Part shown: positions 51,204 to 61,600 of the stretch, piece by piece
Numbering within the stretch: the first letter of the stretch is position 1
Layout of the letters: the number at the start of each line of letters is the position of its first letter
Assembly (NCBI GenBank): GCA_018267705.1
Contig: JAFDXX010000007.1
Coordinates: 186,001 to 250,000, forward strand
Direction of reading: 5' to 3'
Length of the DNA: 64,000 nt
Source of the DNA: Bacteroidota bacterium
GTDB lineage: Bacteria > Bacteroidota > Bacteroidia > Chitinophagales > Chitinophagaceae
Notes under the pieces: model-generated
What the model saw: the letters and a program-made list of their open reading frames with translations, nothing else
Database searches by the model: none
What the model was told of the DNA's origin: nothing
Position numbers and translations under genes: made by a program

Positions 51204-52196
51204 TTATGGTATTTTAAATAAATGTGTGTGTTGATATGTTTTAAACCTTTTGGCTTCTGTATCATGTGTGTTTTGCCATATTTGATACACTGCCATATTT
51301 GCTACCGGGCCAAAAAGCCATTGGTTGTACGCATCAAATAAACCTTCTTCTAAAAGGTTTTGTAAATAATTGAAAAGATAGAAGGGCTGGGTTGTATTTT
51401 GCTTTTTAGCAAACCAGCTTAATAAAAACTTTGTACGTGTTGCCGTTAATATTTCGGGAATTGAATTGCCTTGTTGTATTGTTGTAATTACGTTATTGAA
51501 TGTTTGTGTAAATGCTTTTTCAAATTCAGATGTATTGCTTGAGGGTAATTGTGTTTTTTGTAATAATAAATTTTGGTATGTATCAAACAAAATTTCTTTT
51601 ATATCGGCAGTACGTACAGTATAACTTTCTATATTACAAAATATTTCTCCGTATAATAATGTTTTTATAATATTTGTATTTGTTTTATTATAATACATTG
51701 TTGCATTATAATAATTACTGCTATAATTAGGAGCTGCTTCAATGCCTTTTTCCCATTGTGCAATTGCGTTGGTAAGGTTGTTTTCCATTGCATACATTTC
51801 TCCGAATTCATTAAACAAAATTCCGCTTTTGGGAAAACGTCTAAACCCACGTTGATAAACTTTTTCGCAATTATCAAAATCTTTTACTGCTTTGTAACCC
51901 ATGCCCAACAATTGATAGGTTTGTTCATCGGCATCCGGCCTTTCTATAATTGCTTTGCCTACTTCAACTGCTTTTGTATAATTTTTAGTAAGTAAATTAA
52001 AGTAAGTCCAATCTTTTAATACATCTAAGTTGTTGCCATCTTTTTGTAGTAATTCTCTAAAGCCTAATGCAGCACTTTCATACTCACCGTCTGTCATCCA
52101 TTTTTTTGTTTGTTCGTATAACTTTTGTACCTGCTCAGATTGTGCTGATGTAACTATTGAGATTGCTAAAAAAAATATACTAAAAAGGTATTTCAT
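51204..52196 (-). CDS. Exported tetratricopeptide-repeat protein
   Basis: A 330-residue protein with a signal peptide (MKYLFSIFFLAISIVTSAQ, cleavage near 18). Residues about 20-190 contain several helical TPR-type repeats (AALGFRELLQKDGNNLDVLKD, YTKAVEVGKAIIERPDADEQ, GILFNEFGEMYAMENNLTNA). The C-terminal half is alpha-helical without a recognisable motif. It lies 3 bases after the DUF1015 gene on the same strand, so it is probably in the serC-DUF1015 transcript. Role unknown; TPRs suggest protein-protein contacts in the periplasm. Confidence 0.82.
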   Translation of the reverse strand: MKYLFSIFFLAISIVTSAQSEQVQKLYEQTKKWMTDGEYESAALGFRELLQKDGNNLDVLKDWTYFNLLTKNYTKAVEVGKAIIERPDADEQTYQLLGMGYKAVKDFDNCEKVYQRGFRRFPKSGILFNEFGEMYAMENNLTNAIAQWEKGIEAAPNYSSNYYNATMYYNKTNTNIIKTLLYGEIFCNIESYTVRTADIKEILFDTYQNLLLQKTQLPSSNTSEFEKAFTQTFNNVITTIQQGNSIPEILTATRTKFLLSWFAKKQNTTQPFYLFNYLQNLLEEGLFDAYNQWLFGPVANMAVYQIWQNTHDTEAKRFKTYQHTHLFKIP

Positions 52197-52199
52197 TTT

Positions 52200-53435
52200 T
52201 TACTCGTTAATTAAATGTGTTAATAAACCATCGCGTAATTTGGGTTCAAACCATGTGCTTTTGGGTGGCATTACATTTCCACTATCGGCAATATCAAATA
52301 ATTGATTAATAGTTACGGGATATAAACTAAAAGCTAAATTCATTTCACCACTATCAACTCGTTTTTCTAATTCGTTTAATCCTCTAATTCCACCAACAAA
52401 ATCTATTCTTTTATCGGTACGCTGATCTTTAATACCTAATAATTTGTCTAAAATATTATTGCTTAAAATGGTAACATCTAAAACACCAATTGGATCTGTA
52501 GTATATGTACCTTCTTTAGCTGTTAGTATATACCATGTTTTATTAATGTATAAACCAAATTCATGCAATTGTTTAGGTTTTACTGCTCCTTCGGTGGAAA
52601 GTGTAATTGTAAAATTTTCTTTCAATGCATTTAAAAAATCATTTACACTTAAACCGTTCAAATCTTTTACAACACGGTTATAATCCATTATATGTAATTG
52701 ATTGGAAGGAAACAATGTGGTTAAAAAATAATTAGCATTATTGTTTGCGTTGCTACCTAAAATGTTTCGAACTTTTGCTGCTGATGCTGCACGATGGTGC
52801 CCATCTGCAATGTATGTAAATGGAATTTCTGTATTAAATAAATTAGTTATTTGATTGATAGTATCTGTATCATTTACTACCCAAATAGTATGTTGAATAT
52901 TATCGGTAGCAGTAAAATTATATGCAGGATTTCTATTGGCTTTCCATTTTTCAATCAATGCATCTAATGCATCATTGTTTCTGTATGCTAAAAAAACATT
53001 TCCCGTTTGTGCTCCGGTTGTTTTAATATGATTAATTCTGTCTAATTCTTTTTCAGGTCTTGTAAATTCATGTTTTTTAATTACATTATTTTCATAATCA
53101 TCAATACTGCTTACGCAAACTAAACCAGTTTGACTTTTTCCATTCATTACTAATTGATATATGTAATAACATTCTTTATCTTCTATAAATAACACATCTC
53201 GTTTTATAAATGCTGTAAGATTTTCTTTTGCTCTTTCATATATTTCTTCAGAATGAATATCTTTAGGTTCTTTTAAATCAATTTCGCTTTTGGTTATATG
53301 TAAAAAAGAATAAGGATTTCCTATTGCTACTTCTTTTGCTTCTGTACTATTTAATACATCATAAGGTTGGCTTGCAACATCTTTTGCTAAGTTAGTTTGT
53401 GGTCTTAGTGCTTTAAACGGTTTTATTATACTCAT
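52200..53435 (-). CDS. DUF1015 family protein
   Basis: A 411-residue cytoplasmic protein of the DUF1015 family, which in many Bacteroidota is encoded beside serC or serA. Family landmarks: AKDVASQPYDVLNSTEA at the N-terminus, KKHEFTRPEKELDRI-type sequence, and YIADGHHRAASAAKV in the middle. The DGHHR motif resembles the active-site pattern of ParB/sulfiredoxin-fold kinases such as free-serine kinases; that comparison is my inference. It starts 16 bases after serC and is followed at 3 bases by a TPR protein. Confidence 0.88.
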   Translation of the reverse strand: MSIIKPFKALRPQTNLAKDVASQPYDVLNSTEAKEVAIGNPYSFLHITKSEIDLKEPKDIHSEEIYERAKENLTAFIKRDVLFIEDKECYYIYQLVMNGKSQTGLVCVSSIDDYENNVIKKHEFTRPEKELDRINHIKTTGAQTGNVFLAYRNNDALDALIEKWKANRNPAYNFTATDNIQHTIWVVNDTDTINQITNLFNTEIPFTYIADGHHRAASAAKVRNILGSNANNNANYFLTTLFPSNQLHIMDYNRVVKDLNGLSVNDFLNALKENFTITLSTEGAVKPKQLHEFGLYINKTWYILTAKEGTYTTDPIGVLDVTILSNNILDKLLGIKDQRTDKRIDFVGGIRGLNELEKRVDSGEMNLAFSLYPVTINQLFDIADSGNVMPPKSTWFEPKLRDGLLTHLINE

Positions 53436-53451
53436 ATTATTTACGGATAAA

Positions 53452-54519
53452 TTATCCTTTTCTGTTATTAAAATCTATTGCCAAATTACAAAATGCTTGT
53501 ACACTTTCTATTGCCAAAGCATTATACATACTAACTCTTATTCCACCAACGGTGCGATAACCTTTTACACCAATCATATTATTAATTTTACATTCATTTA
53601 AAAATTCTGTTTGTAAATTTTCGTTTTCAATAAAAAACACGGCGTTCATTTTACTGCGACTTTCATTTTCAACAAAACATTTGAATAAGGGTAAAGAATC
53701 TATAGTTGAATAAAGTAAATTAGATTTTGCCTCGGCTCGTTTTTCCATTTCACTTAATCCTCCTTCTTTTTTAATCCAACGAAGTGTAAGCATAGCAACA
53801 TATATAGCAAATACGGGTGGTGTATTAAGTAAAGAGTTTGCATCAATATGTTTTTGATAATTCATTATTGATGGAATAGCCCTTTTAATTTTTCCTAATA
53901 AATTTTTCTTTATTACCACCAAATTTACACCTGCCGCACCCATATTTTTTTGAGCACCTGCATAAATTAAAGAGAATTGATTAAAGTTGATTTGTTTACT
54001 AAAAATATCGCTGCTCATATCTGCAACAATAGGTATATTGGTTTGCGGAAATTGATGCCATTGTGTTCCTTCAACCGTATTATTAGTAGTTATATGTAAA
54101 TATTTACTATTTGTTGGAATAGAAAAATTATGATTAATGTAAGTATGATTTTTATTTTTTGATGATGCTACAATATTTACGTTACCAAAAAGTTCTGCTT
54201 CTTTTATTGCTTTGTTTCCCCAAATACCATTATCGCAATAAGCTGCTGTTTCATTAGCATCTAACAAATTCATAGGTACCTGCATAAACTGTGTAGTTGC
54301 TCCGCCATGTAAAAACAATACTTCATATTCATCTGTTAATTGCATTAATTCTTTTACAGAGTTTCTGGCCTCCTCAATTACATTAATAAACCAATCTGTG
54401 CGATGCCCTATTTCAAGAATAGATAATCCTGTATTATTAAAATTAATAATAGCTTCAGATGCTTGTTGCAAAACTTGCTGTGGCAAAACAGATGGGCCGG
54501 AATTAAAATTATGAACCAC
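53452..54519 (-). CDS. serC: Phosphoserine aminotransferase
   Basis: Converts 3-phosphohydroxypyruvate and glutamate to phosphoserine, and acts in the PLP (vitamin B6) pathway. The 355-residue protein starts VHNFNSGPSVLPQQVL (family opening), with HGGATTQFMQ (about 71-80) for cofactor binding, ADMSSD (Asp167) and Schiff-base Lys191 in AGAQKNMGAAG. Conserved HR pairs of the substrate site are in the GHRTDWF segment. It leads a minus-strand transcript with DUF1015 and the TPR protein. SerA and SerB are not in the window. Confidence 0.95.
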   Translation of the reverse strand: MVHNFNSGPSVLPQQVLQQASEAIINFNNTGLSILEIGHRTDWFINVIEEARNSVKELMQLTDEYEVLFLHGGATTQFMQVPMNLLDANETAAYCDNGIWGNKAIKEAELFGNVNIVASSKNKNHTYINHNFSIPTNSKYLHITTNNTVEGTQWHQFPQTNIPIVADMSSDIFSKQINFNQFSLIYAGAQKNMGAAGVNLVVIKKNLLGKIKRAIPSIMNYQKHIDANSLLNTPPVFAIYVAMLTLRWIKKEGGLSEMEKRAEAKSNLLYSTIDSLPLFKCFVENESRSKMNAVFFIENENLQTEFLNECKINNMIGVKGYRTVGGIRVSMYNALAIESVQAFCNLAIDFNNRKG

Positions 54520-54589
54520 GAATTAATTTTTTTTATACGCCTGCAAGATAAATGAATTGCAAATAAAGATTGTTAGGAATGCTATAAAA

Positions 54590-55234
54590 CTAATCACCTA
54601 CATCTGTAACACCACCGGTAACTGCAAACTTCATAGCATCGGCGGCAGAAATATTATTTAAAATTTTAATTTTTTCTTTAGGAACAAAATAAGTGATACC
54701 ACTTATTGCATACGAATACGGAACATACACAACCATATGTTCTTTTAAATCAAACTCTTCGGCATTTGCTCTTGTTATAAAACCAAGCCTCCACACATTG
54801 TTGCTATCTACATTTACCAAAACAGGTTTATCAAATTTCTTTTTATTGCCGGCAAATGCTTCTAAAAAATCTTTTACAGAAGAGTAAATAAATTTTATGC
54901 CCGGTGTATTTTCTAATACCTTATCTAATACTTCTACCAATCTTTTTACAATAAATAATGAAGAAACCCAGCCTACAATTAAAACCAATAAAATCACAAC
55001 AACAAAGCCCAAACCCGGTATATGATTTATATGCCCTTGGGCATCTTGCTTAGCAAATTCAGGAAATAATGCATGAATAATGTTGGGCAAAATATTATCA
55101 ACCAATTCAAACAAAGAGTAAACAACCCAAAGTGTAATACCAATAGGAGCCAATACAACCAAGCCTTGCAAAAAAAGTTTTAATAGGTTTTTAAGCAACT
55201 CTTTTCCTCCCCTCTTTGTATATATATTACGCAT
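54590..55234 (-). CDS. DUF502 family inner-membrane protein
   Basis: A 214-residue membrane protein. Two hydrophobic segments, FLQGLVVLAPIGITLWVVYSLF (about 18-38) and LGFVVVILLVLIVGWVSSLFIV (about 76-97), are followed by a soluble domain with GIKFIYSSVKDFLEAF and VYVPYSYAISGITYFV. This is the DUF502 pattern, common in Gram-negatives and of unknown function; members are sometimes placed with late cell-division or lipid-transport genes. It stands alone, divergent from the efflux operon whose promoter lies upstream. Confidence 0.9.
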   Translation of the reverse strand: MRNIYTKRGGKELLKNLLKLFLQGLVVLAPIGITLWVVYSLFELVDNILPNIIHALFPEFAKQDAQGHINHIPGLGFVVVILLVLIVGWVSSLFIVKRLVEVLDKVLENTPGIKFIYSSVKDFLEAFAGNKKKFDKPVLVNVDSNNVWRLGFITRANAEEFDLKEHMVVYVPYSYAISGITYFVPKEKIKILNNISAADAMKFAVTGGVTDVGD

Positions 55235-55337
55235 GCTGCAAAGTTTACAAAAACTTACCCATAAATAAAATATTGTATAAGGTTGTTCGTCTATCCTTCA
55301 TTAAAACCGTTTATAAAAAATATTGTTATTTATTAAT

Positions 55338-55365
55338 GGAAACTTGTGTTACGAAATAAGTTTCC
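55338..55365. promoter_or_regulatory. Palindromic operator at the TetR/efflux promoter
   Basis: GGAAACTT (55338-55345) and AAGTTTCC (55358-55365) form an 8-bp perfect inverted repeat with a 12-base spacer. It covers the -33 TTG (55344-55346) and most of the spacer of the promoter, exactly where a repressor would block transcription. The TetR gene 29 bases downstream is the obvious ligand of the site. Confidence 0.65.
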
Positions 55366-55374
55366 TTAGTTTTG
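55344..55374 (+). promoter_or_regulatory. Promoter of the TetR-TolC-MFP-RND operon
   Basis: TTG at 55344-55346, a 20-base spacer, and TAGTTTTG at 55367-55374 match the Bacteroidota TTG-N20-TAnnTTTG consensus. The tetR start codon is 20 bases downstream. Confidence 0.7.
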
Positions 55375-55393
55375 CCCGCAATTTTATATAAAA

Positions 55394-55996
55394 ATGGATA
55401 AACGAATATTAAATAAAGCCCATGAAATGTTTTTTAAATATGGGATTCGTAGTGTAAGTATGGACGAAATTGCCACGCAATTAGGTATTTCAAAAAAAAC
55501 TATTTACCAACACTATGCCGATAAAGATGCCTTAGTAGATGATGTAATAAATTCTGAAATTAATGAAAACAAAGAAAAATGTGGAAGGTATCAGCAAGTT
55601 GCAGACAATGCAATACATGAAACTTTTTTAGCCTTAGAAAATATTTCAGAAATATTAAAAGCAATGAATGTTTCATTGTTTAATGATCTTGAAAAATATC
55701 ATCCTATTGCATATAAAAAACTAATGGAACATAAGAACAAATTCTTATCTGCACTTGTTAAAAATAATTTAGACAGAGGGGTAAAAGAAGGTTTATACAA
55801 ACCCGAAATTAACACCGATATATTAGCAAAATACAGAATGGCAACCGTTTTCCTTGTTTTTAACAACGAAGTTTTTCATACAAATAAAATAACCACAGTA
55901 TTAAATGAAATAACCGATAATTTTTTATATGGGTTAGCAACACCCAAAGGAAACAAATTAATAGAAAAATATATAAAAGAACGTAATAAAAAATAG
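55394..55996 (+). CDS. TetR family transcriptional regulator of the efflux operon
   Basis: A 200-residue repressor. Residues 1-50 are a TetR helix-turn-helix (AHEMFFKYGIRSVSMDEIA, LGISKKTIYQHYADKDALV), and the remainder is an all-helical ligand-binding domain. It is the first gene of an operon in which tolC follows at 4 bases, then the adaptor and RND pump. A palindromic operator overlaps the promoter (55338-55365), consistent with autorepression that is lifted by a pump substrate. The inducer is unknown. Confidence 0.92.
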   Translation: MDKRILNKAHEMFFKYGIRSVSMDEIATQLGISKKTIYQHYADKDALVDDVINSEINENKEKCGRYQQVADNAIHETFLALENISEILKAMNVSLFNDLEKYHPIAYKKLMEHKNKFLSALVKNNLDRGVKEGLYKPEINTDILAKYRMATVFLVFNNEVFHTNKITTVLNEITDNFLYGLATPKGNKLIEKYIKERNKK

Positions 55997-56000
55997 GCTT

Positions 56001-57347
56001 ATGAAGAAAAACAAACTACAGTTGATGCTCTTACTTGCATTTACCTTTCCTGCATGGGTAATTGCACAAAGCACCGGCTACCACACATTTACAGTACAAC
56101 AAGCAGTTGAATATGCCAAGCAAAATAATGCAACTGTAAAAAATGCATTATTAGGCATACAAATTCAAGAACAAACTAATAAGGGAATTACCGCCGCAGC
56201 ATTTCCTACCCTTTCGGCAAATGGTGGATTAACTGATTATATTGATATTCCTACATCATTAATTCCCGGACAATTTTTTGGGCAACCAGCAGGCACTTTT
56301 ATTCCTGTTCAATTTGGTACAAAATACAATGCCAGTGCAGGTTTACAATTACAGCAACTTTTGTTTGACGGGCAAGTATTTGTTGGCTTACAAGCAAGAA
56401 AAACTTCTATTGAATTTCAAAAGAAAAATGCCGAAGTAACAACAGAAGCTATAAAAACAAATATTTATAAAATTTATTATCAGTTAGTAGTTAGCAAATC
56501 TCAAATAGATTTATTAAATACCAATATAGCACGATTAGAAAAACTAAAACACGATGCCGGCGAAATGTACAAAAATGGTTTTGCCGAAAAGTTAGATGTA
56601 GATAAAGCCGATGTGCAATTAAGCAACTTAAAAACTGAAAAACAAAAAGCTTTAAACAGTATTGAAATAGGTTATTTGGGTTTAAAAACCTTAATGGGTA
56701 TGCCTGTTAAAGACACATTGATATTAACAGATAAAATAACTGATGAACAAATAAAACAAGATATACTTACCGATACTGCATATCAATACACCAATAGAGT
56801 TGAGTATCAATATTTAAATCTTGCAAAACGTTTAAACGAATACAATATAAAACGTTATAAATTAAGTTATTTGCCAACCCTATCCCTCAATGGTGTTTAT
56901 ACAAAACAAGCACAACGTACAACCTTCGATATTTTTTCTAAAGATGGAAATTGGTTCACAACTTCATTTGTAGGATTGAATTTATCGGTACCCATTTTTA
57001 GTGGCTTTGCAAAAGACGCAAGACTGAAACAATCTAAATTAGAATTACTGCAAACACAAAATAATATTGATAATTTAAAGCTAAGTATTGATAACGATGT
57101 TAAGCAAGCTCAATTAAATTTCAGCACTGCAATAACAACCATGGATTTTCAAAAGAAAAACATGCAATTAGCCGAAAGTGTTTATAACCAAACCAAGAAA
57201 AAATATGAAGCAGGTACAGGTTCTAACACAGAAATAAATGCAGCACAAGCAGATTTAGTAATGGCACAAACCAATTACATTAATGCTATGTATAGTGCCA
57301 TTATTGCCAAAATAGATTATTTAAAAGCAACCGGAAAACTTCAATAA
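56001..57347 (+). CDS. tolC: TolC-family outer-membrane efflux protein
   Basis: A 448-residue outer-membrane channel protein with a signal peptide (MKKNKLQLMLLLAFTFPAWVIA). The long alpha-helical repeats are seen in FTVQQAVEYAKQNNATVKNA, LLNTNIARLEKLKHDAGEMYKNG, KLSIDNDVKQAQLNFSTAI and QAQADLVMAQTNYINAMYS-like sequence near the end, typical of OEP/TolC subunits. It forms the exit duct of the RND pump encoded downstream. The distance to the adaptor gene is 21 bases. Confidence 0.93.
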   Translation: MKKNKLQLMLLLAFTFPAWVIAQSTGYHTFTVQQAVEYAKQNNATVKNALLGIQIQEQTNKGITAAAFPTLSANGGLTDYIDIPTSLIPGQFFGQPAGTFIPVQFGTKYNASAGLQLQQLLFDGQVFVGLQARKTSIEFQKKNAEVTTEAIKTNIYKIYYQLVVSKSQIDLLNTNIARLEKLKHDAGEMYKNGFAEKLDVDKADVQLSNLKTEKQKALNSIEIGYLGLKTLMGMPVKDTLILTDKITDEQIKQDILTDTAYQYTNRVEYQYLNLAKRLNEYNIKRYKLSYLPTLSLNGVYTKQAQRTTFDIFSKDGNWFTTSFVGLNLSVPIFSGFAKDARLKQSKLELLQTQNNIDNLKLSIDNDVKQAQLNFSTAITTMDFQKKNMQLAESVYNQTKKKYEAGTGSNTEINAAQADLVMAQTNYINAMYSAIIAKIDYLKATGKLQ

Positions 57348-57368
57348 CAAAAAAAATAAATTTATTAT

Positions 57369-58559
57369 ATGCAAAAAATATCACAAATAATTTTCATTTC
57401 AGCAAGCATAACTTTAGCCGCTTGCGGAGCAAAACAACAAGACTCTTTAGCAGGGAAAAAAGCAGAGTTAGACAAATTGCAAAAACAACAAATTGAAACT
57501 GCCGATAAAATAAAACAGTTACAAACAGACATTGCAAAATTAGACACCTCTGTTGCTAAAAATGATATTGCAAAATTGGTTAGCACAACTGCTTTAACAA
57601 CACAAAACTTTACACACTATATAGATTTACAAGGAAGAATTGATGCCGATAATATTTCTTACGTTACACCTCGCTTAGGCGGCGGTCAAGTAAAAGAATT
57701 ATTGGTAAAGAAAGGCGATTTTGTAAAGAAAGGTCAATTATTAGTAAAGCTAGATAACGCAGTAATTAAAAAATCTTACGCAGCTTCAAAACAAAGCCTT
57801 GAAACCATTAAAACACAATTAAACTTTGCAAAAGATATTTATAATAGGCAAAATAATTTATGGAAACAAGGTATTGGTACCGAAGTACAATTACTTACTG
57901 CAAAAAATAATGTTGAAACATTAACCACTCAATTAAAAGCATCTGACGATAATTTAAAAACAATACAAGAACAAGTAGATGCTACCAATGTTTATAGTGA
58001 TGTTGATGGCATTGCTGATGAAGTAAATGTAAAAGTGGGAGAATTTTTTAATGGTCAAGGCCAAATTAAAATTGTAAACACACAAACACTAAAAGCAGTT
58101 GTTGATGTGCCTGAAAATTATTCTGACAGAGTAAACAAAAATTCAAAACTAATTATTGTTTTACCTGATGTTAATAAAACATACAACAACATTTCTGTTT
58201 CTTTTCTAAGTAAAACAATTAATGCATTAAACAGAAGTTTTACAATAGAAGGAAGATTGCCTTATGACGGCATAGTTCGCCCCAATCAAATAGCTCAAGT
58301 TAAAATAGAAGACTATTCTGCAAAAAACACCATTGCTGTTCCTGTTAATACTGTTGGTACAGATGAAAAAGGAAAATTTGTTTATATAGCAATTAAAGAA
58401 GGCAGCAAATTAGTTGCACGTAAAAAACAAATTACCGTAGGGGAATTATATAATGATTTAATTGAAGTAAAAGCAGGTTTAAATGCAGGAGATCAATTAA
58501 TTACCGACGGCTATCAAAATTTATACGATGGCCAAGCATTAAAAACAAGTGATAAATAG
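57369..58559 (+). CDS. RND efflux periplasmic adaptor (MFP) lipoprotein
   Basis: A 396-residue membrane-fusion protein. A lipobox (LAAC, Cys19) anchors it in the inner membrane. A coiled-coil hairpin appears at about 25-60 and again at about 128-200, with lipoyl/barrel-sandwich motifs around VKELLVKKGDFVKKGQLLVKLDN (two basic KKG steps) and GIADEVNVKVGEFFNGQG. The C-terminal domain ends GLNAGDQLITDGYQNLYDGQ. It links TolC to the RND permease that follows 72 bases later. Substrates are unknown. Confidence 0.94.
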   Translation: MQKISQIIFISASITLAACGAKQQDSLAGKKAELDKLQKQQIETADKIKQLQTDIAKLDTSVAKNDIAKLVSTTALTTQNFTHYIDLQGRIDADNISYVTPRLGGGQVKELLVKKGDFVKKGQLLVKLDNAVIKKSYAASKQSLETIKTQLNFAKDIYNRQNNLWKQGIGTEVQLLTAKNNVETLTTQLKASDDNLKTIQEQVDATNVYSDVDGIADEVNVKVGEFFNGQGQIKIVNTQTLKAVVDVPENYSDRVNKNSKLIIVLPDVNKTYNNISVSFLSKTINALNRSFTIEGRLPYDGIVRPNQIAQVKIEDYSAKNTIAVPVNTVGTDEKGKFVYIAIKEGSKLVARKKQITVGELYNDLIEVKAGLNAGDQLITDGYQNLYDGQALKTSDK

Positions 58560-58631
58560 TTATTAAAAATATAATTAATATAAAACTATTTTCAAGATAA
58601 AGTATAAAAGATTTCTACCAAAAAAATAATT

Positions 58632-61600
58632 ATGAAACAATTCATAGAAGGAGTAGCAAAAAAATTTAAACAGTTTAAACCCACCAGTTGGGCTGTTGAT
58701 AATAAAACTGCTATTTATATAATGGCCATACTTATTTCATTATATGGCGTATATAAATTTAACACATTACCCAAAGAACAATTTCCCGATATTGTAGTTC
58801 CTACCATTTATGTACAAACTGTTTATGTAGGTAACTCTGCAAAAGATATTGAAAACCTTGTTACCCGCCCCATTGAAAAACAATTAAAAGGAATTAGCGG
58901 AGCTAAGGTTAAAAAAATTCAATCAACATCACAACAAGATTATAGTATGATTGTTGTAGAATTTGATACCGATGTTAAAACAGAAGTTGCCAAACAAAAA
59001 GTAAAAGATGCTGTTGATAAAGCAGCTACAGATTTACCAAACGATTTAACATCTCAACCCAATGTAATGGAGTTTGATTTTAGTGAGATGCCCATTATGT
59101 ACGTAAACATAAGTGGAGATTATGATGGAATGACATTGAAAAAATATGCCGATAAATTACAAGATCGCTTTGAAGAATTAACCGAAATTACTCGTGCAGA
59201 TATTGTTGGTGCCCCCGAAAGAGAAATTCAAGTAAATGTTGATCCTTTTAAAATGCAAGCGGCACAACTTTCTTTTACAGATATTAGCAACGCTATTGGT
59301 TATGAAAACAGAGATATAAGCGGAGGTTTAATTACCGTAGGAGATATGAAAAGAACATTACGTGTAAAAGGTCAATTTCTTTCTGCTAATGATTTAAACA
59401 ATATTGTTGTTCGTAACCCAACCGGTGCTGCTATTTATTTAAAAGATGTTGCACAAATAATTGATACCGTTAAAGAAACAGAAAGCTATGCACGCTTAGA
59501 CGGAAAAAATGTTGTAACACTAAATATTGTAAAACGAAGTGGCGAAAATTTAATTAATGCTGCAACAAAAATTAAAAACATTGTTGCAGAAATGCAAGAT
59601 AAAGGTCAGCTTCCTCCAAAAGATAAATTAAACATAGTTTTTACTGGAGATCAAAGTAAACAAACAGCAACATCATTTAAAGATTTAGTAAACACCATTA
59701 TTATTGGTTTTATATTAGTATTGCTGGTACTCATGTTTTTTATGGGTGTTACCAATGCCTTCTTTGTTGCACTAAGTGTACCACTAAGTGTATTTGTTGC
59801 CTTTTTATTTTTACCCGTTGCAGATTTTGTAGTAGGCAGCCACGTTACATTAAATTTTATTGTACTATTTGCTTTATTGTTTGGTTTAGGAATTATTGTA
59901 GATGATGCCATAGTAGTTATTGAAAACACACACCGCATATACAACAACGGAAAAGTAAAAGTGCAGCGTGCAGCCAAAGAAGCAGCCGGTGAAATTTTTG
60001 TTCCCGTATTAGCAGGTACACTAACCACCTTAGCTCCTTTCTTCCCATTATTATTATGGAAAGGTTTAATAGGTAAGTTTATGATTTACTTGCCAACCAT
60101 GTTAATATTAACATTAGCAGCATCATTAATTGTTGCATTTATTATTAACCCGGTATTTGCCGTAAGCTTTATGCACCCCGAAGGAAGAGCATTTGAAAAA
60201 CCTAAAAATCATGTATTCAAATCAAGATGGTTCTGGGTATTTATTGCATTTGGAGTTTTGTTTGATTTAGCAGGATGGTTTGGCTTTGGAAACTTCTTAA
60301 TATTTATGTCTTTATTAATGATATTAAATAATTATGTATTAAGAGGCGTTATCCATTACTTCCAAGAAAAACTATTACCTACTTTAATGAACAATTATGA
60401 AAAACTATTGCATTGGGTTTTAAAAGGAAGAAGACCCGGTTGGTTATTTTCCAGTTTATTCGGTTTGTTTATTGTAGCGGTAATTGCTTTAGGTATTAGA
60501 AATAATCCTAAACCATTTTTCCCAAGCGGAGATCCTAATTTCATTTATGTATATTTAAAAATGCCCATAGGCACTAAAACCGAAACTACCGATTCTGTAA
60601 CAAGAATTTTAGAAAATAAAGTATATAAAGTTTTAAATAACGAACTTCCTGAAAAAGGAGGCATTGTAGAAAGCGTTATTGCTAACGTAGCCGTAAGTGC
60701 CAACAATCCAAGAGATAATAATAGAAGTACACAAAGTAATTTAGGAAGAATACAAGTAAGTTTTGTTGAATACGAAAAACGCCACGGCAAACACACACAA
60801 GTTTTTTTAGACGCAATACGTGAACAAATGAAAACAGGAATTCCCGGTGCAGAAATTTCTGTTGAAAAAGAAAGCAATGGCCCACCAACAGATCCTCCGG
60901 TAAATATTGAAATTACAGGAGATAATTTTGATGAAATTGCCAATGTATCAAAAGCTTTATTAAATCATTTAGATACCAATAGAGTTAATGGTGTAGAAAA
61001 TTTAAAAGCAGATGTTGATTTAGTAAACCCTGAAATTACCATAAATATAGATAGACAAAAAGCAATGCGTGAAGGATTAAGCACATCACAAATTGGTATG
61101 GAATTACGTTCTGCTGTATTTGGAAAAGAAGCAAGTAAACTAAAAGATGGAGAAGATGAATATAAAATTTATGTTCGTTATGCCGATTTAGAACGTAATA
61201 ATATTAACGATTTAATGAACTTAAAATTAACTTTCCGCGATATGGCAATGATGGGAAAGATTAGACAAATTCCTTTAAACGCAGTTGCAACAGTAGATTA
61301 CACAACAACATCGGGCGGCGTAAAAAGAAAAAATGTAAAACGTACTATTCAATTACAATCAAACATTACAGATCCATCATTAACCGGGCCTGCAAATGCA
61401 CAATTGGCAAAACTTATTGAAACGTTTAAACACAAAACAAAAATTCCTGCCGATGTAACAATTAAACAAACAGGAGAGAGTGAACAACAAGCAGAAACCA
61501 TGAGCTTTTTGGGAACTTCTTTAATAACTGCTTTATTAATTATTTTCTTAATACTTGTTTTACAATTTAATAGTGTAAGCAAACCATTTATTGTATTAAC

